Shown here one piece after another: positions 24,801 through 34,906 of a stretch of DNA of 64,000 bases. Source of the stretch: a virus; the IMG/VR virus record IMGVR_UViG_3300042463_001009, positions 1 through 64,000 of that record; one strand, given 5' to 3'. The notes below the pieces were generated by a model. That model ran no database searches and had not been told where the DNA came from. It saw only the letters and a list, made by a program, of their open reading frames with translations. A program made the translations under genes and the position numbers. The number at the start of each line of letters is the position of its first letter. Position 1 is the first letter of the stretch.

Positions 24801-26887
24801 TTAATTGTACGACTGATATTAAAAATGGTTCGGGCGTTGTTACATCTAATTCACAAATTTATTCGGTTGATGCTATGGCTTGTAGACGTGTTAAAATTGT
24901 GTCTAAAGTAGTTTTACCGCCAGGGGAAAGTAAAAAAGATACACCGGCCAGCACTACAGAAACCTCAACACAACCTAAAACTATTGACATAACAGTTAAA
25001 CCTATTACCCCAAAACCAACGGTTAGCATTGAGACAAAACTTAAAGAAGGTATTGGTAAACGAATATTAAGACAGTTACTTTCTGAATGTGATTATTTCC
25101 AAGTAATTGAGGAAAATGTTCCGATGTTATATGACTCAATAAAAGAAAAAATTAAGTATTTTAATCCTGCGTTTCACTCTATGACACCTGAAGGATTGAA
25201 TGCTCGTTTAACCTTCTTAAATCAATGTGTTAGACCTGGTGAAACAATCCCAACAATTGGTCCTGATGGTAAACCAAAATATAATGACGCTGTTAATACG
25301 TCATTTGGAGCACCACCAGTATTAATATTACGTATTGGTGACTTTTATAATACAAAAATTATTCCTAAGAGTGTTTCATTCACATATGAACCATTGTTAT
25401 TTGATATGAACCCTGAGGGTATTGGTATCCAACCAATGATTGCCAATGTTACGATGAATTTTGATTTTATTGGGGGTATGGGTCTTGCTAAACCTGTAGA
25501 ACAATTACAAAACGCATTATCGTTTAACTATTATGCAAATACTGAGATTTATGATGAGAGGTCGGTATGGACTGAAGATACCTCAGCATTAGATAAAACT
25601 TTAATGGAATCCATATTACAAAGTCAACCTGTTGAAACTGTTGACAATGTTGATAACCAAATTCAAAATGATTTCGGTAATACAATAGGTGACATCGTTA
25701 ATTTCAACAGAGTTGTTGGAGGTGAAACTGGTGAAATTAGTTATGGTGTTATTATGGATAAGATGTTGTCTGAGACAACTTCATATTTTAATTCTTTATA
25801 TAATCAATTGGAAAGTATTGTGTTACAAACTAATTATGGTGTGTTACAATTAGTTAATCAATACAGAGATTATCAAGATGGTCCTTTAACGGTAGGAACT
25901 GTTAGTTACCCAACTAAGATTTATGGTAAACCGTTAATTTCAAAAACATCGGGTAATGACAAAGTTAATTTATTCCAAGAATTGTTGGATAAATGCATTG
26001 TTGACATTGAGAATGGACTTAATCCAATAATTGCTGAATTAGATACTAACAACTATCCGGATATACTCCCTAATGAATTTAGTGTCATAAAAACTAATAT
26101 GATATCTTATTTAAAACAGGTTTATTTAACTTTACCTAATAGTACACAAAAAATTGTTACTGATTTAACAGTTAAAGAACAAAACTATGTACAAGTAATT
26201 AGAAAATTAATTGTTGTCAATGATAAGACTGATGGTAAAAAATTAGAAAACGGAACACCATTAGTATATAGTATTAGTGGTACTTCAAAAGTTAGTGAAA
26301 GTACTAAACAATCGGACCCTTTAATTGGGGATACCTATGATGAGTTTACAACTGACTGTGGTAAAATATACAAAGCACTTAATGATTTTTTAGATGTGTT
26401 AAATGCTAAAGAAATTATCACAAACACATATGAAAATACGGGGGATTTTAAAACTGCGGACAATTCTTTCTTTACCGATGTTTATAAGAAAGAGTTCTTC
26501 ATGATGGTTGGTAGAAACTTTAGTGATAAAAATAAATTACAGGAGTTTAAAACATTTATATTAACCGCAAACATTTCATCAAATAAAAAGTTAACGAAGA
26601 AGTTTGATGATGTTACTGATGATTTAGCTAAAGAATATAGTAAAGAAATTAAAAAAGAAGAAAAAATATTTTCAGATTTTAGAAAAAGTTCTGAATATAA
26701 AACATATATTGAAAGTCCTGATGATATTTTATATCCCGCAGGAAAAACAAGGGTTTTTGATTATACAACAGTACCTGACCCAGCAACAGAGGCGGCTCAA
26801 AAGAAATTATTAACTGATTTATTTACGACAGTAAACTTAGAACCTGCTAATACTACAATCTTTACAGGTAAAATTAAATTTGATTAA
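21806..26887 (+). CDS. Large baseplate protein with OmpA-like domain
   Basis: A 1693-residue protein. Residues about 1-480 are Pro/Gly/Asn-rich structural sequence. Around 625-700 the segment WRTSSRPGFTYDELPTCEKG through PIYTYKDTSRTGTLSWKIIV looks like a tube-baseplate adaptor domain. Residues about 890-965 resemble an OmpA/MotB peptidoglycan-binding domain: LTLVGSASAPASVPYNINLS then KRRNDSVLQYL, with the NxxLSxRR pattern. Residues about 1170-1260 contain MIANVTMNFDFIGGMGLAKP then LQNALSFNYYAN, reminiscent of gp48/gp54 adaptor proteins. The C-terminal 400 residues are helical. It probably joins baseplate and tube and may engage peptidoglycan during infection. No single T4 equivalent is identifiable. 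Confidence 0.75.
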   Translation: MPDSTLSFVNSSSFRNALLATNLEPYDVPGVYTPPSGPIAYEIQQTVSNVIDSPDGLIANDPFAAILYPLNEYGPNGGFNTTITYNGPPLPVNPNQGEYSPTDTVLDLVNEFYIDAAYIENIYGPSGGFNDMVVITDIQNNNKIYQPYWNPPTFVPSSYTPYSILFSDNPNGTDGSLSQDSYIAKIGAEQLNYLFQQRIAAEIFQNTVGQVNLDSLSDPFEAALIATGQEPLIYKNYRITVPENPIVAAFDLATRLASAYWPVSMIPGDYFTQQHKPGFLSQQTSNALNVINQLTGGFLGPILNTSRSASELFLANTGNGQRSVLFRNIDYNRYQPDYKNQYGGLLGVAQGLVNLAVNLINPNNGTLVGGYYVGSRNAEPSTITSPANQIPVNVFGQQDPAPVYGPSELAILYEGNNEVLKFGLAAKPLSDGGGIDGQFVWTSPKYKGNAGFNATPGGGTGSLDPEFNQVSSYYTRDESTNITFKETSILDQTQRLIESADNVTGISRLKHVGNAINQVSKVFHDGYKEITKGSQVLSYTDFTTGAEKGIEYCRVFTKDTPYYTYADLQKTDGITTSGRRFSNSVFDNTYNLNIAPLKNPGSTNIQMNNQGKLVAKKYMFSIENLAWRTSSRPGFTYDELPTCEKGPNGGRVMWFPPYDLKFSDQSSANWNSQSFLGRPEPIYTYKDTSRTGTLSWKIIVDHPSVMNVIVEKQLKGQSKEKLNSIIDSFFAGCVKYDIYQLGLKFNTIPTKDLYTYQEILNNPRITKEELQGINQSIPKDNSGGLVTNTVATPANNTNKADTPDNSGVEFENEFNELSFYFYNDIPDPNTNKIVSSVPYQVTYGSYTASSFISNYVDKANAVFAPNLSYCTTNSSYCDTNKKVKEFYDTVIIDNFNTIDNADNGFIKKAFNLLKEKNATINLTLVGSASAPASVPYNINLSKRRNDSVLQYLKIRGKEIGCDITPFIDSKKFILNESASGETETVVIPKSISGGAGASVNCTTDIKNGSGVVTSNSQIYSVDAMACRRVKIVSKVVLPPGESKKDTPASTTETSTQPKTIDITVKPITPKPTVSIETKLKEGIGKRILRQLLSECDYFQVIEENVPMLYDSIKEKIKYFNPAFHSMTPEGLNARLTFLNQCVRPGETIPTIGPDGKPKYNDAVNTSFGAPPVLILRIGDFYNTKIIPKSVSFTYEPLLFDMNPEGIGIQPMIANVTMNFDFIGGMGLAKPVEQLQNALSFNYYANTEIYDERSVWTEDTSALDKTLMESILQSQPVETVDNVDNQIQNDFGNTIGDIVNFNRVVGGETGEISYGVIMDKMLSETTSYFNSLYNQLESIVLQTNYGVLQLVNQYRDYQDGPLTVGTVSYPTKIYGKPLISKTSGNDKVNLFQELLDKCIVDIENGLNPIIAELDTNNYPDILPNEFSVIKTNMISYLKQVYLTLPNSTQKIVTDLTVKEQNYVQVIRKLIVVNDKTDGKKLENGTPLVYSISGTSKVSESTKQSDPLIGDTYDEFTTDCGKIYKALNDFLDVLNAKEIITNTYENTGDFKTADNSFFTDVYKKEFFMMVGRNFSDKNKLQEFKTFILTANISSNKKLTKKFDDVTDDLAKEYSKEIKKEEKIFSDFRKSSEYKTYIESPDDILYPAGKTRVFDYTTVPDPATEAAQKKLLTDLFTTVNLEPANTTIFTGKIKFD

Positions 26888-26889
26888 TT

Positions 26890-27216
26890 ATGGCGTCAAA
26901 ACAATATTATAATAGATATAATGACTTTATTTTAAATGGACAACAGACTGTTGTTCCTTATATTACGTTGCCAAGTAAAAGTACCGATAAACGATACATT
27001 TATAAGGCAGGACAGTCTAGATTAGATAAAATGTCGCAACAGTATTATGGTTCACCATTCTTTGGTTGGGTAATAATGCAGGCAAATCCAATTTATGGAG
27101 GACAAGAGTGGAACATTAGTGACGGTTCTATCTTGACAATTCCATTTCCTTTAGTAGCTTCTTTACAGGATTATAAAAATCAATTGGATAATCATTTCTT
27201 TTATTATGGTAGGTGA
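26890..27216 (+). CDS. 53: LysM-like baseplate protein (T4 gp53-like)
   Basis: A 108-residue protein. The core YKAGQSRLDKMSQQYYGSPF then WVIMQANPIYGGQEWNISDG and LTIPFP has the LysM/tail-protein-X pattern: a helix starting with the YYG turn, then a helix with NP, then G..L.IP. In T4, gp53 is a LysM-like baseplate wedge protein of similar build (196 residues). It lies 3 bases after the baseplate gene and overlaps the next by 11 bases, so it is translationally coupled. It likely locks wedge and hub together. Confidence 0.7.
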   Translation: MASKQYYNRYNDFILNGQQTVVPYITLPSKSTDKRYIYKAGQSRLDKMSQQYYGSPFFGWVIMQANPIYGGQEWNISDGSILTIPFPLVASLQDYKNQLDNHFFYYGR

Positions 27217-30200
27217 CACAGAAAATATTTTAGTCGAATTTGACTATAACAACATAACAATCGTAGACCCAAACAAAGTTATCGATATAAATGGTAACGC
27301 GAAAGAACGATTTATTAAACAAGAAGATTTAGTTTTTTATGCTAACTTGGAGTGTAAAGTTTTACCAAGAACTAAACTAGCCGTTGGTGTTGCAAATAAC
27401 GACCAAATTCAAACAGTTTCTATTGCAACAATCAATTTCTTAAAACCTGGTGATAAGACATTTTTAGATAATAGTTATACTGACGAAATTACAGGTAAAA
27501 ATAGTGTTACGGGTGAAGGGGTTAATCAACCTAAAAAAAATTCAATTAGTAATCCTAACAAACCTGCGGATTTTTTCTTAAGACAAAGTATTAATTCTGG
27601 TGGAAAACCAGGGGCGACCGATAACGGACTACTTGGTATAACATCAATTAATATTCGACAAGGATTGGATTTTTTACCAACAATCAATGTGCAACTTGAA
27701 GACGTAAAAGGTAAAGCGTTATTTGAATCAGGAGATAATTCACCTTATGCTGCGTTCTTTAATTTACCTTACCCACTTTTCCATTTAACGATTAAAGGTT
27801 ATTATGGCAAGGCAATTAAATTAGGACTTATGTTACAATCTTTTAGTTCAAGATATGACACATATAGTGGAAATTTTAAAATTGATTTAAAGTTTTATAC
27901 TTACAAATATACAATCTTAAGTGAGATTACTATGGCCGCATTGACAGCGACCCCTCACATGTATAAATCAAGAATTAAGGTTCAAACAACACAAGGAAGT
28001 ACTGATAGTAAATTTGTTAAAGTTGAGGATGGTGTTGTTGAAGGTGGGTATCAAAAAGTTAAAGAAATGTATAGTGAATATAAATCAAAAGGTATGATAC
28101 CTGATGATTTTCCCGAAATCACTTTGGTTCAAATGCAAGAAAGAATTGAGAATTTTATTAAAAATGTGTTGGATAGTTTTACTAAACAAAATTTGGACCC
28201 ATTAACTAATTTAGATGTTTATCAAAAAACTCTTAATGATTATTCCGGTAATGTTTATTATTTTAATGGTTCATCATGGTTTGAAAAGTATATGGATAAG
28301 AACACTGCTTTTGTATTAACCAATGGTAATAAAGTTTACACTTTTAAACCTGAAATTAGTTTACAAAATAGAGTTACCGCAAAGGCAGAATTAGATGGAT
28401 ATGTAAAAAAATATAATGAGTTATTAGATGGTAATGAAACTGTGGGAGCAAATGGTTCATATAAGATTAATAATAAAACAACTAAAATAACAATACCTAA
28501 TGGTATTAAATCACCAGACACTTTTATCCCAAAACCTGAGATTACAGAAAAAGATATTGATTTAGTTCAAAGTTATCGATTAGTTAAAGGTGTAAAAACT
28601 ACACCAACCGACACACAACTTGCGGCATACCAAGCCGAATTGATTAAAAATAAAGTGTTTAATACCCCTGTTATTAAAAACGCGGACGGTAATATTGAAC
28701 TAATAAAAGATTATTACATTTTTGAAGGTACAAACACATTTATTGATAATATTGATAAAATGGGTAAAAAATTAAAAGTTTTTAGAGAACAAATACAAGA
28801 AGAACTTACAAAGGCTCTTTCAGAATTGTTACAAAGTAAGGATAATGGTATTGGGTTTGTACCTAACATTAGAAATGTTCTTGCCGTTGTTTTTGCCAAT
28901 GGAGAGGCGTTCTTAAGATTAATGGACGATGTTCACACGAAAGCTTGGGATAAGAGAGATTCTACAATTAGAAAAAACTCTATCTTTAATAGTCAAACCG
29001 CTGGTGCGTCACAAGACAATTTAAGTAGTGGTAATAACAAGGAACAACCTATATATCCTTGGCCACAAATGATTAAAGAAACCTCAGGAACAGACGGGCA
29101 CGAAAAGTTTGAGATTGTTTATCCTGGTGATTCTTCAGTGATTACTCAGACAAAAGGATTTTTAGCGGATGAATGGCCTGAAGTTGAATTTGTTGAAGAA
29201 TTTATTCGAGGTTATGTGGAGAGAACTTCACCTCCGTCAGATAGTACCGCATCTCCAAATGAGTTAACGGAACCTCAAAGAATTTCGGTGGACGCTATTG
29301 AATTTCCAATTAAAAATGACGTTTATGGTAATAAAGAAGAAGTTAAGTTTTTTTATGAAATATATGAGAGAGTTTTATTAACAACCTTTTATTCAAGACT
29401 TGGTAGATGTAACGACTTTATATCTGATTCGGATAAAGTTACAACTATTATTGCTGATGCTGAGAATATTAACATACTTAAAAGTTTATCAAATGATAAT
29501 CCATTTATAATTCAAAAACTTAAAGAATATGCCTATACTGGTGAAAATTTTGAGACTGTCCTTAGACATATTTCAAATGAAGGTTTGGGGGAAAGTTGGC
29601 AAAATTTTATTAGAGGTATTTTTAATACAAAATATATTAAAAACTTAGTTAATAATTCTAGTTTTGAATTTATTAATGAACAAATCCTTAAGAATAGTTT
29701 ATCACAACCAATGGTTTCATTACCAAGTGAAACTCAATTTGCAGAATATATTAATGACTCAACAACATCCAACGAATATGATTTTGCCGATACATACCCT
29801 TTTACAAATAAAAATTGGGTTAAAAAATATTTGGCAAATAGTAACACAGTGTTAGATGAAAAATCGGCTTTTGATACAACACAAATATTAACGTACACTT
29901 CGGATAATAAAATTATTACGAATATTGCATCTTATGATTCAGGCAAAAAACCATTTACTAACTTTATTTCAGAAATAACAGTGACTCCCACAGAGTATAG
30001 TACAACTGTTGGTATGAAAGCGTTTTATGAGACAAGAAAAAACGATTATAAAAATCAATTATTTACTGAAGGTAATTTAAAGTACAATAATTATAATGGT
30101 CTTGTAACTAGTGAACAAACAGTGTCTATGTTTAATACACCGTATTTTATTAATGCAATTCAACAAGGTGTAAGTAATTTTAGAAATTTTAGTGAGACAC

Positions 30201-33200
30201 CATATACTGAAGCCGCGTACCTTTTCTTAAATAGTTTACCATTGTCTACTCTACGAGAAAAGTATAAAACAAAAAATGAGTCTGATGATTTAAATTATAT
30301 TTTTGCAACACTGAATAAATTTGGTGGAGTACATAAAATACCATATTCTTGGGTTTTAAAATACGGTTCAATATGGCACCGTTATAAAAAGTATGTTGAA
30401 ACTGGCGTTGATATTATAGGGGTTTCTTGGGCTAATTTTGATTATCTTAATAACTATGACCCTGTTAATAGTTTACCATCAACAATGTATACATTTAGTG
30501 CTAGTACTCAAATTGGTATTGTTGATATTGTTTTAGAGAATAATGTAACAATTGGTGGGGAAGTATCTACAACAATTAACACAGGATTTTATCCTAAATT
30601 AATTAATGATTTTAATGTCTTTTACCAAGGATTTGAAATTTTCTCGGCGTACACTAGTACCGCAATTCAAGAAGGAATTAAATCAGGGTTTACGTTAAAT
30701 TATGTTGATAAAGCCATTATTAGCAAATCAGAAGGTTTTGACACTTCAATACCTAATAGAGATTTAAGAATATTTCCTTGGACAGTATCTGTAAATACTT
30801 TAGATAATATATCTTCATTTATATTCCCATCCCAAGGTTCATTAGTTAATCAAACAAACAATGAATGTTTTGACGCAAATACAGGAGAAATAAAATTTGA
30901 AGTTATGGGTAATAAGTCAATGTATGATGGTTCAGTTAGAACTTTTTGGACAGCACCCAATTACGGATATTTTGATGATAGTAAAATAGTTAAGGTTAAT
31001 CCGGACCAATACCTAAAAGAAATTTTTTCAGGAAAAAGTTTTCAAGAAAATTATTCATTAAATGGCGTAATTACTCAATATTCAAATATTAGTGAAATGT
31101 TTTCTGTTTTCGAAAAGGATGTTTTAGATTTATTTGAAGTTGAGTTTTTAAATTTTTCAAAATCAAAATATGATTATAGTTCGGAAGGTGTCGGTGCAAA
31201 TGATTCCAATACCGCTAAATTGTTTAAGAACTTTCAAGTTTTAATGATTGAGTTGATGAAGCAACCTAAAATAACAGGGTCAACAGGTGAAGATTATGTA
31301 AGAAATGCTCAATCTGCACAACTTACAAATATTACTAATCTATTAACTAGATTTATTAATAATGATGTTGTATTTAAAAACGGAAATCCGTCTAACTACG
31401 ATAAAAAATTATTTTATACGTTCTCAAACTATGATATTACCGACCCATATATTTTGGACAAATACACACTATTAACGCCAAACGCAGTTCCTGTAAATGG
31501 TGGAACAACTACATTATCTTCATCAAAAAGTTTATACCCTAATGAGTGGACTACATTAGAAACTTATGTTGGTTTTTCAGAAATCCCGCAATTAGTTTAT
31601 GGAAATAACGGTTCATACATTACTGACTTTTTTGTTGACTTAAACATTTCTTTTACGGTTAATAATATAATTAATTTTTCACCAATAATTAAAATTTATG
31701 CGACTCAGAAATTAAAAGAGTCCACGATGAATAAAAAAAAATTCATTGGTTTAATGGATGAGTATTTGAAAAAGTCTTTAGATTTTAAAAATAAAATATT
31801 TAATAATTTAATTATTAAACTACAAAAAGCTTTACCCGATGTTAATAACACAGTACAAACGACAATTGATTCTGTTTTAGAGGGACCACAAACAAAGGTT
31901 GAATTATGGGAATCATTTAAGGCAATAAATGATAAATGGATTTCAGGTAATGATTTTAAAACTAAAACATTATTTGAGGATGTTTTATTGTTAGATAGAG
32001 CGAGTAGAAATATTGGTGATAAGATATTGGTTGATGTTTTTAAATTAAAAAACAGATTAATTAATATAAACCCTAAAGCGACAATGCTTAGTTTTGTACA
32101 ATCAATATTAGTTGAAAATAACTTTGTTGTAATGAATTTACCGTCATATGTTAATTTCTATAATGTACAAGATGCGGTTAAAAACCCAAAACCAAAGGTT
32201 GAAGGAACATTAGAGTTTGCTAATACACTATTTGGAACTTTCATGAACGTTGATTATAGAGAATCAAGTGCTAAAATGGTTTGTTTCTTTGGTGGTAAAC
32301 CAAGTGAACAATTAGATTTAAAAAACAATGTTGATTTTAGATATAGAAATGACGCGTTTGATTTAAGAAGAGCTAGTGATAATCCGTTAGTTGAAGATTT
32401 AACTAATAAGAATGATTGGGATAAATCAAATAAAGTTGTAGGGTTTAATGTTGATATTGGACCTCAAAATCAGTCTATGTTTTATGGGTTTACTGTTTCC
32501 CAAGATGCTGGTCAAGCCACTGCAGAATCTCTTGAAGTGTTAAATCAAATGGCCAATCAAGGTGGTAATAGGGGAGGTGCAACACAAAGTAACTCATTAT
32601 ATAACCTATACAAAAATAGAAGTTATTCTTGTAATGTATCCATGATGGGTAATGCTATGATACAACCAACAATGTACTTTAATTTAAGATACGTCCCAAT
32701 GTTTAGTGGGCCTTATATGATTACAAGTGTTAATCATAGTATATCACCAGGTAGTTTTGAAACAATTATTGAAGGTATTAGACAACCAACCGCATCATTA
32801 CCTAAAATTGATAATTATTTACAAACATTAAAAACTAATTTATTACAATCTATTATTGAAAAGAATAAACTTGATACTCAGAAAAAAAATGCGGAAACAA
32901 AAGTTAATAGTACTAATGTAATTGGTCAGTCAACTGAGGTTAATAACCAAGCAACACAACAAGATAGCACCACAGCAAATGATACTATTCAGGAAACTTG
33001 TCAACCAAACTCTAAATATGCTCAATGGACACCATTAACAGGGCCGTCAATAACAACATTAAATTATAAAAGTGTTATTGGTACTATTGTTAGTCTAACG
33101 AATGATGTTAAATTACAAAAAGTTATTTTTTCCTCAATTTATATATCGTCAAATAATAATAACACCTTAACAACTTATGAGAATAACTTTGCGGGTATAA

Positions 33201-33946
33201 CTATAGACCAAGATTGGGGTCAATCATCTACTTATTTTGTTGATAAATATTTTTATTGTTCAAGCCAAAATGTACCTAACGCCACATTCTCAGACTCAAC
33301 TCAATCAGTCAAATTTTTAGTTGAAAGATGGTCACAAAGAATGAGTTTATTATCCAATGACAGTGCATCGGAAATTGCTAAATTTTGGATATTAAATGCT
33401 AACACATCTGTTACTGATAAAAAATTAAATCCTGTTAATGTTTACGACCAAATGTCGTCAATAGATAAAGGAAATATTGAAACTAAAGTACAATCGGCGA
33501 TTAATGAGTTTAATACTCAAACGGGACAACTTAATGTGGGGTCAACACCACCAGTAACACCACCATTAATTGATACATACACTTACGCAGTAACAACACC
33601 ACCATTATTTGAAAATTTAAAGGTTATTGTGGACCCATCGGTCGATGGACTAAGAAATATATTTCAAATAGAGTATGGTTATAATATTACTGCGGAGTGT
33701 CATGAGGGTAGTGGTTCAGGACAACAATTTGGGACTAATTATGTTTCAACAAATAAACAAAAATTTGAAATTGATTTACAAGGGTTATTAACAGAATCTG
33801 GTTGTAATAATGTGTCGAAAAGTGAGTATACAGGAACTTATAAATACCAAATAACGGTATTTACTAAACCTGTTAAACCTGATGGGTCACTTGATACGTC
33901 AAGAAACGATTTTTACAAAAGTTATCCTGTAACTTTCACTTTGTAA
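27206..33946 (+). CDS. Giant baseplate hub protein (gp27/gpD-like domains)
   Basis: A 2246-residue protein. The N-terminal part (about 145-245) includes SINIRQGLDFLPTINVQLED and PLFHLTIKGYYGKAIKLGLM, typical of hub beta-domains. The region about 1645-1865 has DVDYRES-like and RNRSYSCN-like strands, then MIQPTMYFNLRYVPMFSGPY and ITSVNHSISPGSFETIIEGI, which is the classic hub closing signature shared by gp27 and gpD. About 1930-2120 is a separate domain with YENNFAGITIDQDWGQS and WSQRM, faintly like a peptidoglycan hydrolase. The final ~100 residues are beta-rich. T4 gp27 has 391 residues, so this is a large fusion. It overlaps the LysM gene by 11 bases. Confidence 0.7.
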   Translation: MVGDTENILVEFDYNNITIVDPNKVIDINGNAKERFIKQEDLVFYANLECKVLPRTKLAVGVANNDQIQTVSIATINFLKPGDKTFLDNSYTDEITGKNSVTGEGVNQPKKNSISNPNKPADFFLRQSINSGGKPGATDNGLLGITSINIRQGLDFLPTINVQLEDVKGKALFESGDNSPYAAFFNLPYPLFHLTIKGYYGKAIKLGLMLQSFSSRYDTYSGNFKIDLKFYTYKYTILSEITMAALTATPHMYKSRIKVQTTQGSTDSKFVKVEDGVVEGGYQKVKEMYSEYKSKGMIPDDFPEITLVQMQERIENFIKNVLDSFTKQNLDPLTNLDVYQKTLNDYSGNVYYFNGSSWFEKYMDKNTAFVLTNGNKVYTFKPEISLQNRVTAKAELDGYVKKYNELLDGNETVGANGSYKINNKTTKITIPNGIKSPDTFIPKPEITEKDIDLVQSYRLVKGVKTTPTDTQLAAYQAELIKNKVFNTPVIKNADGNIELIKDYYIFEGTNTFIDNIDKMGKKLKVFREQIQEELTKALSELLQSKDNGIGFVPNIRNVLAVVFANGEAFLRLMDDVHTKAWDKRDSTIRKNSIFNSQTAGASQDNLSSGNNKEQPIYPWPQMIKETSGTDGHEKFEIVYPGDSSVITQTKGFLADEWPEVEFVEEFIRGYVERTSPPSDSTASPNELTEPQRISVDAIEFPIKNDVYGNKEEVKFFYEIYERVLLTTFYSRLGRCNDFISDSDKVTTIIADAENINILKSLSNDNPFIIQKLKEYAYTGENFETVLRHISNEGLGESWQNFIRGIFNTKYIKNLVNNSSFEFINEQILKNSLSQPMVSLPSETQFAEYINDSTTSNEYDFADTYPFTNKNWVKKYLANSNTVLDEKSAFDTTQILTYTSDNKIITNIASYDSGKKPFTNFISEITVTPTEYSTTVGMKAFYETRKNDYKNQLFTEGNLKYNNYNGLVTSEQTVSMFNTPYFINAIQQGVSNFRNFSETPYTEAAYLFLNSLPLSTLREKYKTKNESDDLNYIFATLNKFGGVHKIPYSWVLKYGSIWHRYKKYVETGVDIIGVSWANFDYLNNYDPVNSLPSTMYTFSASTQIGIVDIVLENNVTIGGEVSTTINTGFYPKLINDFNVFYQGFEIFSAYTSTAIQEGIKSGFTLNYVDKAIISKSEGFDTSIPNRDLRIFPWTVSVNTLDNISSFIFPSQGSLVNQTNNECFDANTGEIKFEVMGNKSMYDGSVRTFWTAPNYGYFDDSKIVKVNPDQYLKEIFSGKSFQENYSLNGVITQYSNISEMFSVFEKDVLDLFEVEFLNFSKSKYDYSSEGVGANDSNTAKLFKNFQVLMIELMKQPKITGSTGEDYVRNAQSAQLTNITNLLTRFINNDVVFKNGNPSNYDKKLFYTFSNYDITDPYILDKYTLLTPNAVPVNGGTTTLSSSKSLYPNEWTTLETYVGFSEIPQLVYGNNGSYITDFFVDLNISFTVNNIINFSPIIKIYATQKLKESTMNKKKFIGLMDEYLKKSLDFKNKIFNNLIIKLQKALPDVNNTVQTTIDSVLEGPQTKVELWESFKAINDKWISGNDFKTKTLFEDVLLLDRASRNIGDKILVDVFKLKNRLININPKATMLSFVQSILVENNFVVMNLPSYVNFYNVQDAVKNPKPKVEGTLEFANTLFGTFMNVDYRESSAKMVCFFGGKPSEQLDLKNNVDFRYRNDAFDLRRASDNPLVEDLTNKNDWDKSNKVVGFNVDIGPQNQSMFYGFTVSQDAGQATAESLEVLNQMANQGGNRGGATQSNSLYNLYKNRSYSCNVSMMGNAMIQPTMYFNLRYVPMFSGPYMITSVNHSISPGSFETIIEGIRQPTASLPKIDNYLQTLKTNLLQSIIEKNKLDTQKKNAETKVNSTNVIGQSTEVNNQATQQDSTTANDTIQETCQPNSKYAQWTPLTGPSITTLNYKSVIGTIVSLTNDVKLQKVIFSSIYISSNNNNTLTTYENNFAGITIDQDWGQSSTYFVDKYFYCSSQNVPNATFSDSTQSVKFLVERWSQRMSLLSNDSASEIAKFWILNANTSVTDKKLNPVNVYDQMSSIDKGNIETKVQSAINEFNTQTGQLNVGSTPPVTPPLIDTYTYAVTTPPLFENLKVIVDPSVDGLRNIFQIEYGYNITAECHEGSGSGQQFGTNYVSTNKQKFEIDLQGLLTESGCNNVSKSEYTGTYKYQITVFTKPVKPDGSLDTSRNDFYKSYPVTFTL

Positions 33947-33964
33947 TTTTCTAATAATAAACGA

Positions 33965-33971
33965 TATTTAT
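33965..33971 (+). promoter_or_regulatory. TATTTAT element before small gene
   Basis: It reads ACGATATTTATATATAAAC, 14 bases before ATG 33986. Confidence 0.4.
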
Positions 33972-33985
33972 ATATAAACACTATT

Positions 33986-34210
33986 ATGGACACAAAATTA
34001 ATATTAGACAACTATTTAGGTAAAAACACCAGAAGCACTGAGAAAGACTTGGGTAATGGTTCTAAACAAGTTTGCGATTTAGACACAGGAGATTGTTATA
34101 CTATCAGAATGAAGGATGGTTTAATTGAAAGAGTTGACAATACAATGACAAAAAATAAAAAAATTCAGGTTGAAACTCTAACAGGAGTGAAACAACTTTT
34201 AAACGGGTAA
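33986..34210 (+). CDS. Small hypothetical protein
   Basis: A 74-residue protein starting MDTKLILDNYLGKNTRSTEK. Two Cys lie in VCDLDTGDCYTI (six residues between them). Strands predominate in the middle, and the C-terminal LTGVKQLLNG looks helical. No family is recognised. It is 4 bases before the Pro-rich protein gene with its own TATTTAT box, so the pair appears to be a late operon bounded by the terminator at 34907. Confidence 0.55.
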   Translation: MDTKLILDNYLGKNTRSTEKDLGNGSKQVCDLDTGDCYTIRMKDGLIERVDNTMTKNKKIQVETLTGVKQLLNG

Positions 34211-34214
34211 TCAA

Positions 34215-34901
34215 ATGAAAAGAGTAGACAACAGAATTATTGAGGAAATCTCAAGATATAAATCAATTAACGATTATATTTTTGAACAAGAGGCAACATT
34301 ACCTCCACCACCTGAAGAAGGTATTTTACCTCCTGCAGACCCAAGTGCGTTACCACCACCTCCTGCTGATGCGGGGGCATTACCACCACCTCCTGGCATT
34401 GAACCACCTGCGGCACCTGGTGCAGTACCAACCCCTGTTGATGTTGCAACTGACCCTGATGTTGAAAAAGTTGGTGAAGAAAAAGGTAAGACTGAGGAAC
34501 TTGATATTAGTGACTTAGTTAATTCCCAAAAACAAGTAGAAAAAAAACAAGAAGAATATTTTGATAATTTATTCAAACATCTTACAGACTTAGAAGGTAA
34601 ATTAGGTGAAATGGATAATATCATGAATAAGTTGAATGACTTAGAAATGAAAGTTGAGAAATATAGAGAAAAAACACCTCAAGAGAAATTAGAACTTAGA
34701 AGTTTAGATTCTGGTCCATTTAATCAAAAATTATCAGATTTCTTTGAAGATAAAGAAGAAGATATGGAAAAGTCGGGAAAAAATGAATATATTTTAACCC
34801 AAGATGAGGTTGAGGATTACTCACCAGTAGATATCAAAAAAACTTTTAGAAATTTTGAAGATTTGGATAATCAAATCGATTCTTTCAAACAAGTCAAGTA
34901 A
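34215..34901 (+). CDS. Pro-rich linker and coiled-coil protein, probable virion protein
   Basis: A 228-residue protein in three parts. Residues 1-26 are a helix (MKRVDNRIIEEISRYKSIND) that includes an I-I-E/E step. Residues about 27-78 are a Pro/Ala-rich flexible linker with PPPPEEG, LPPPPADAG and LPPPPGIEPP. Residues about 95-165 are a highly charged helix, likely a coiled coil (VEKKQEEYFDNLFKHLTDLE). An acidic C-terminus follows. Such layouts are common for phage internal, scaffold or collar proteins; I cannot decide which. It is followed by a strong terminator that separates it from the gp32 operon. Confidence 0.6.
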   Translation: MKRVDNRIIEEISRYKSINDYIFEQEATLPPPPEEGILPPADPSALPPPPADAGALPPPPGIEPPAAPGAVPTPVDVATDPDVEKVGEEKGKTEELDISDLVNSQKQVEKKQEEYFDNLFKHLTDLEGKLGEMDNIMNKLNDLEMKVEKYREKTPQEKLELRSLDSGPFNQKLSDFFEDKEEDMEKSGKNEYILTQDEVEDYSPVDIKKTFRNFEDLDNQIDSFKQVK

Positions 34902-34906
34902 AATAT

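Noticed and set aside
34267-34624. Long frames on both strands across the Pro-rich gene
   Set aside because: They arise from the repetitive CCACCT-type codons of the Pro-rich linker; no plausible domain or independent start signals.
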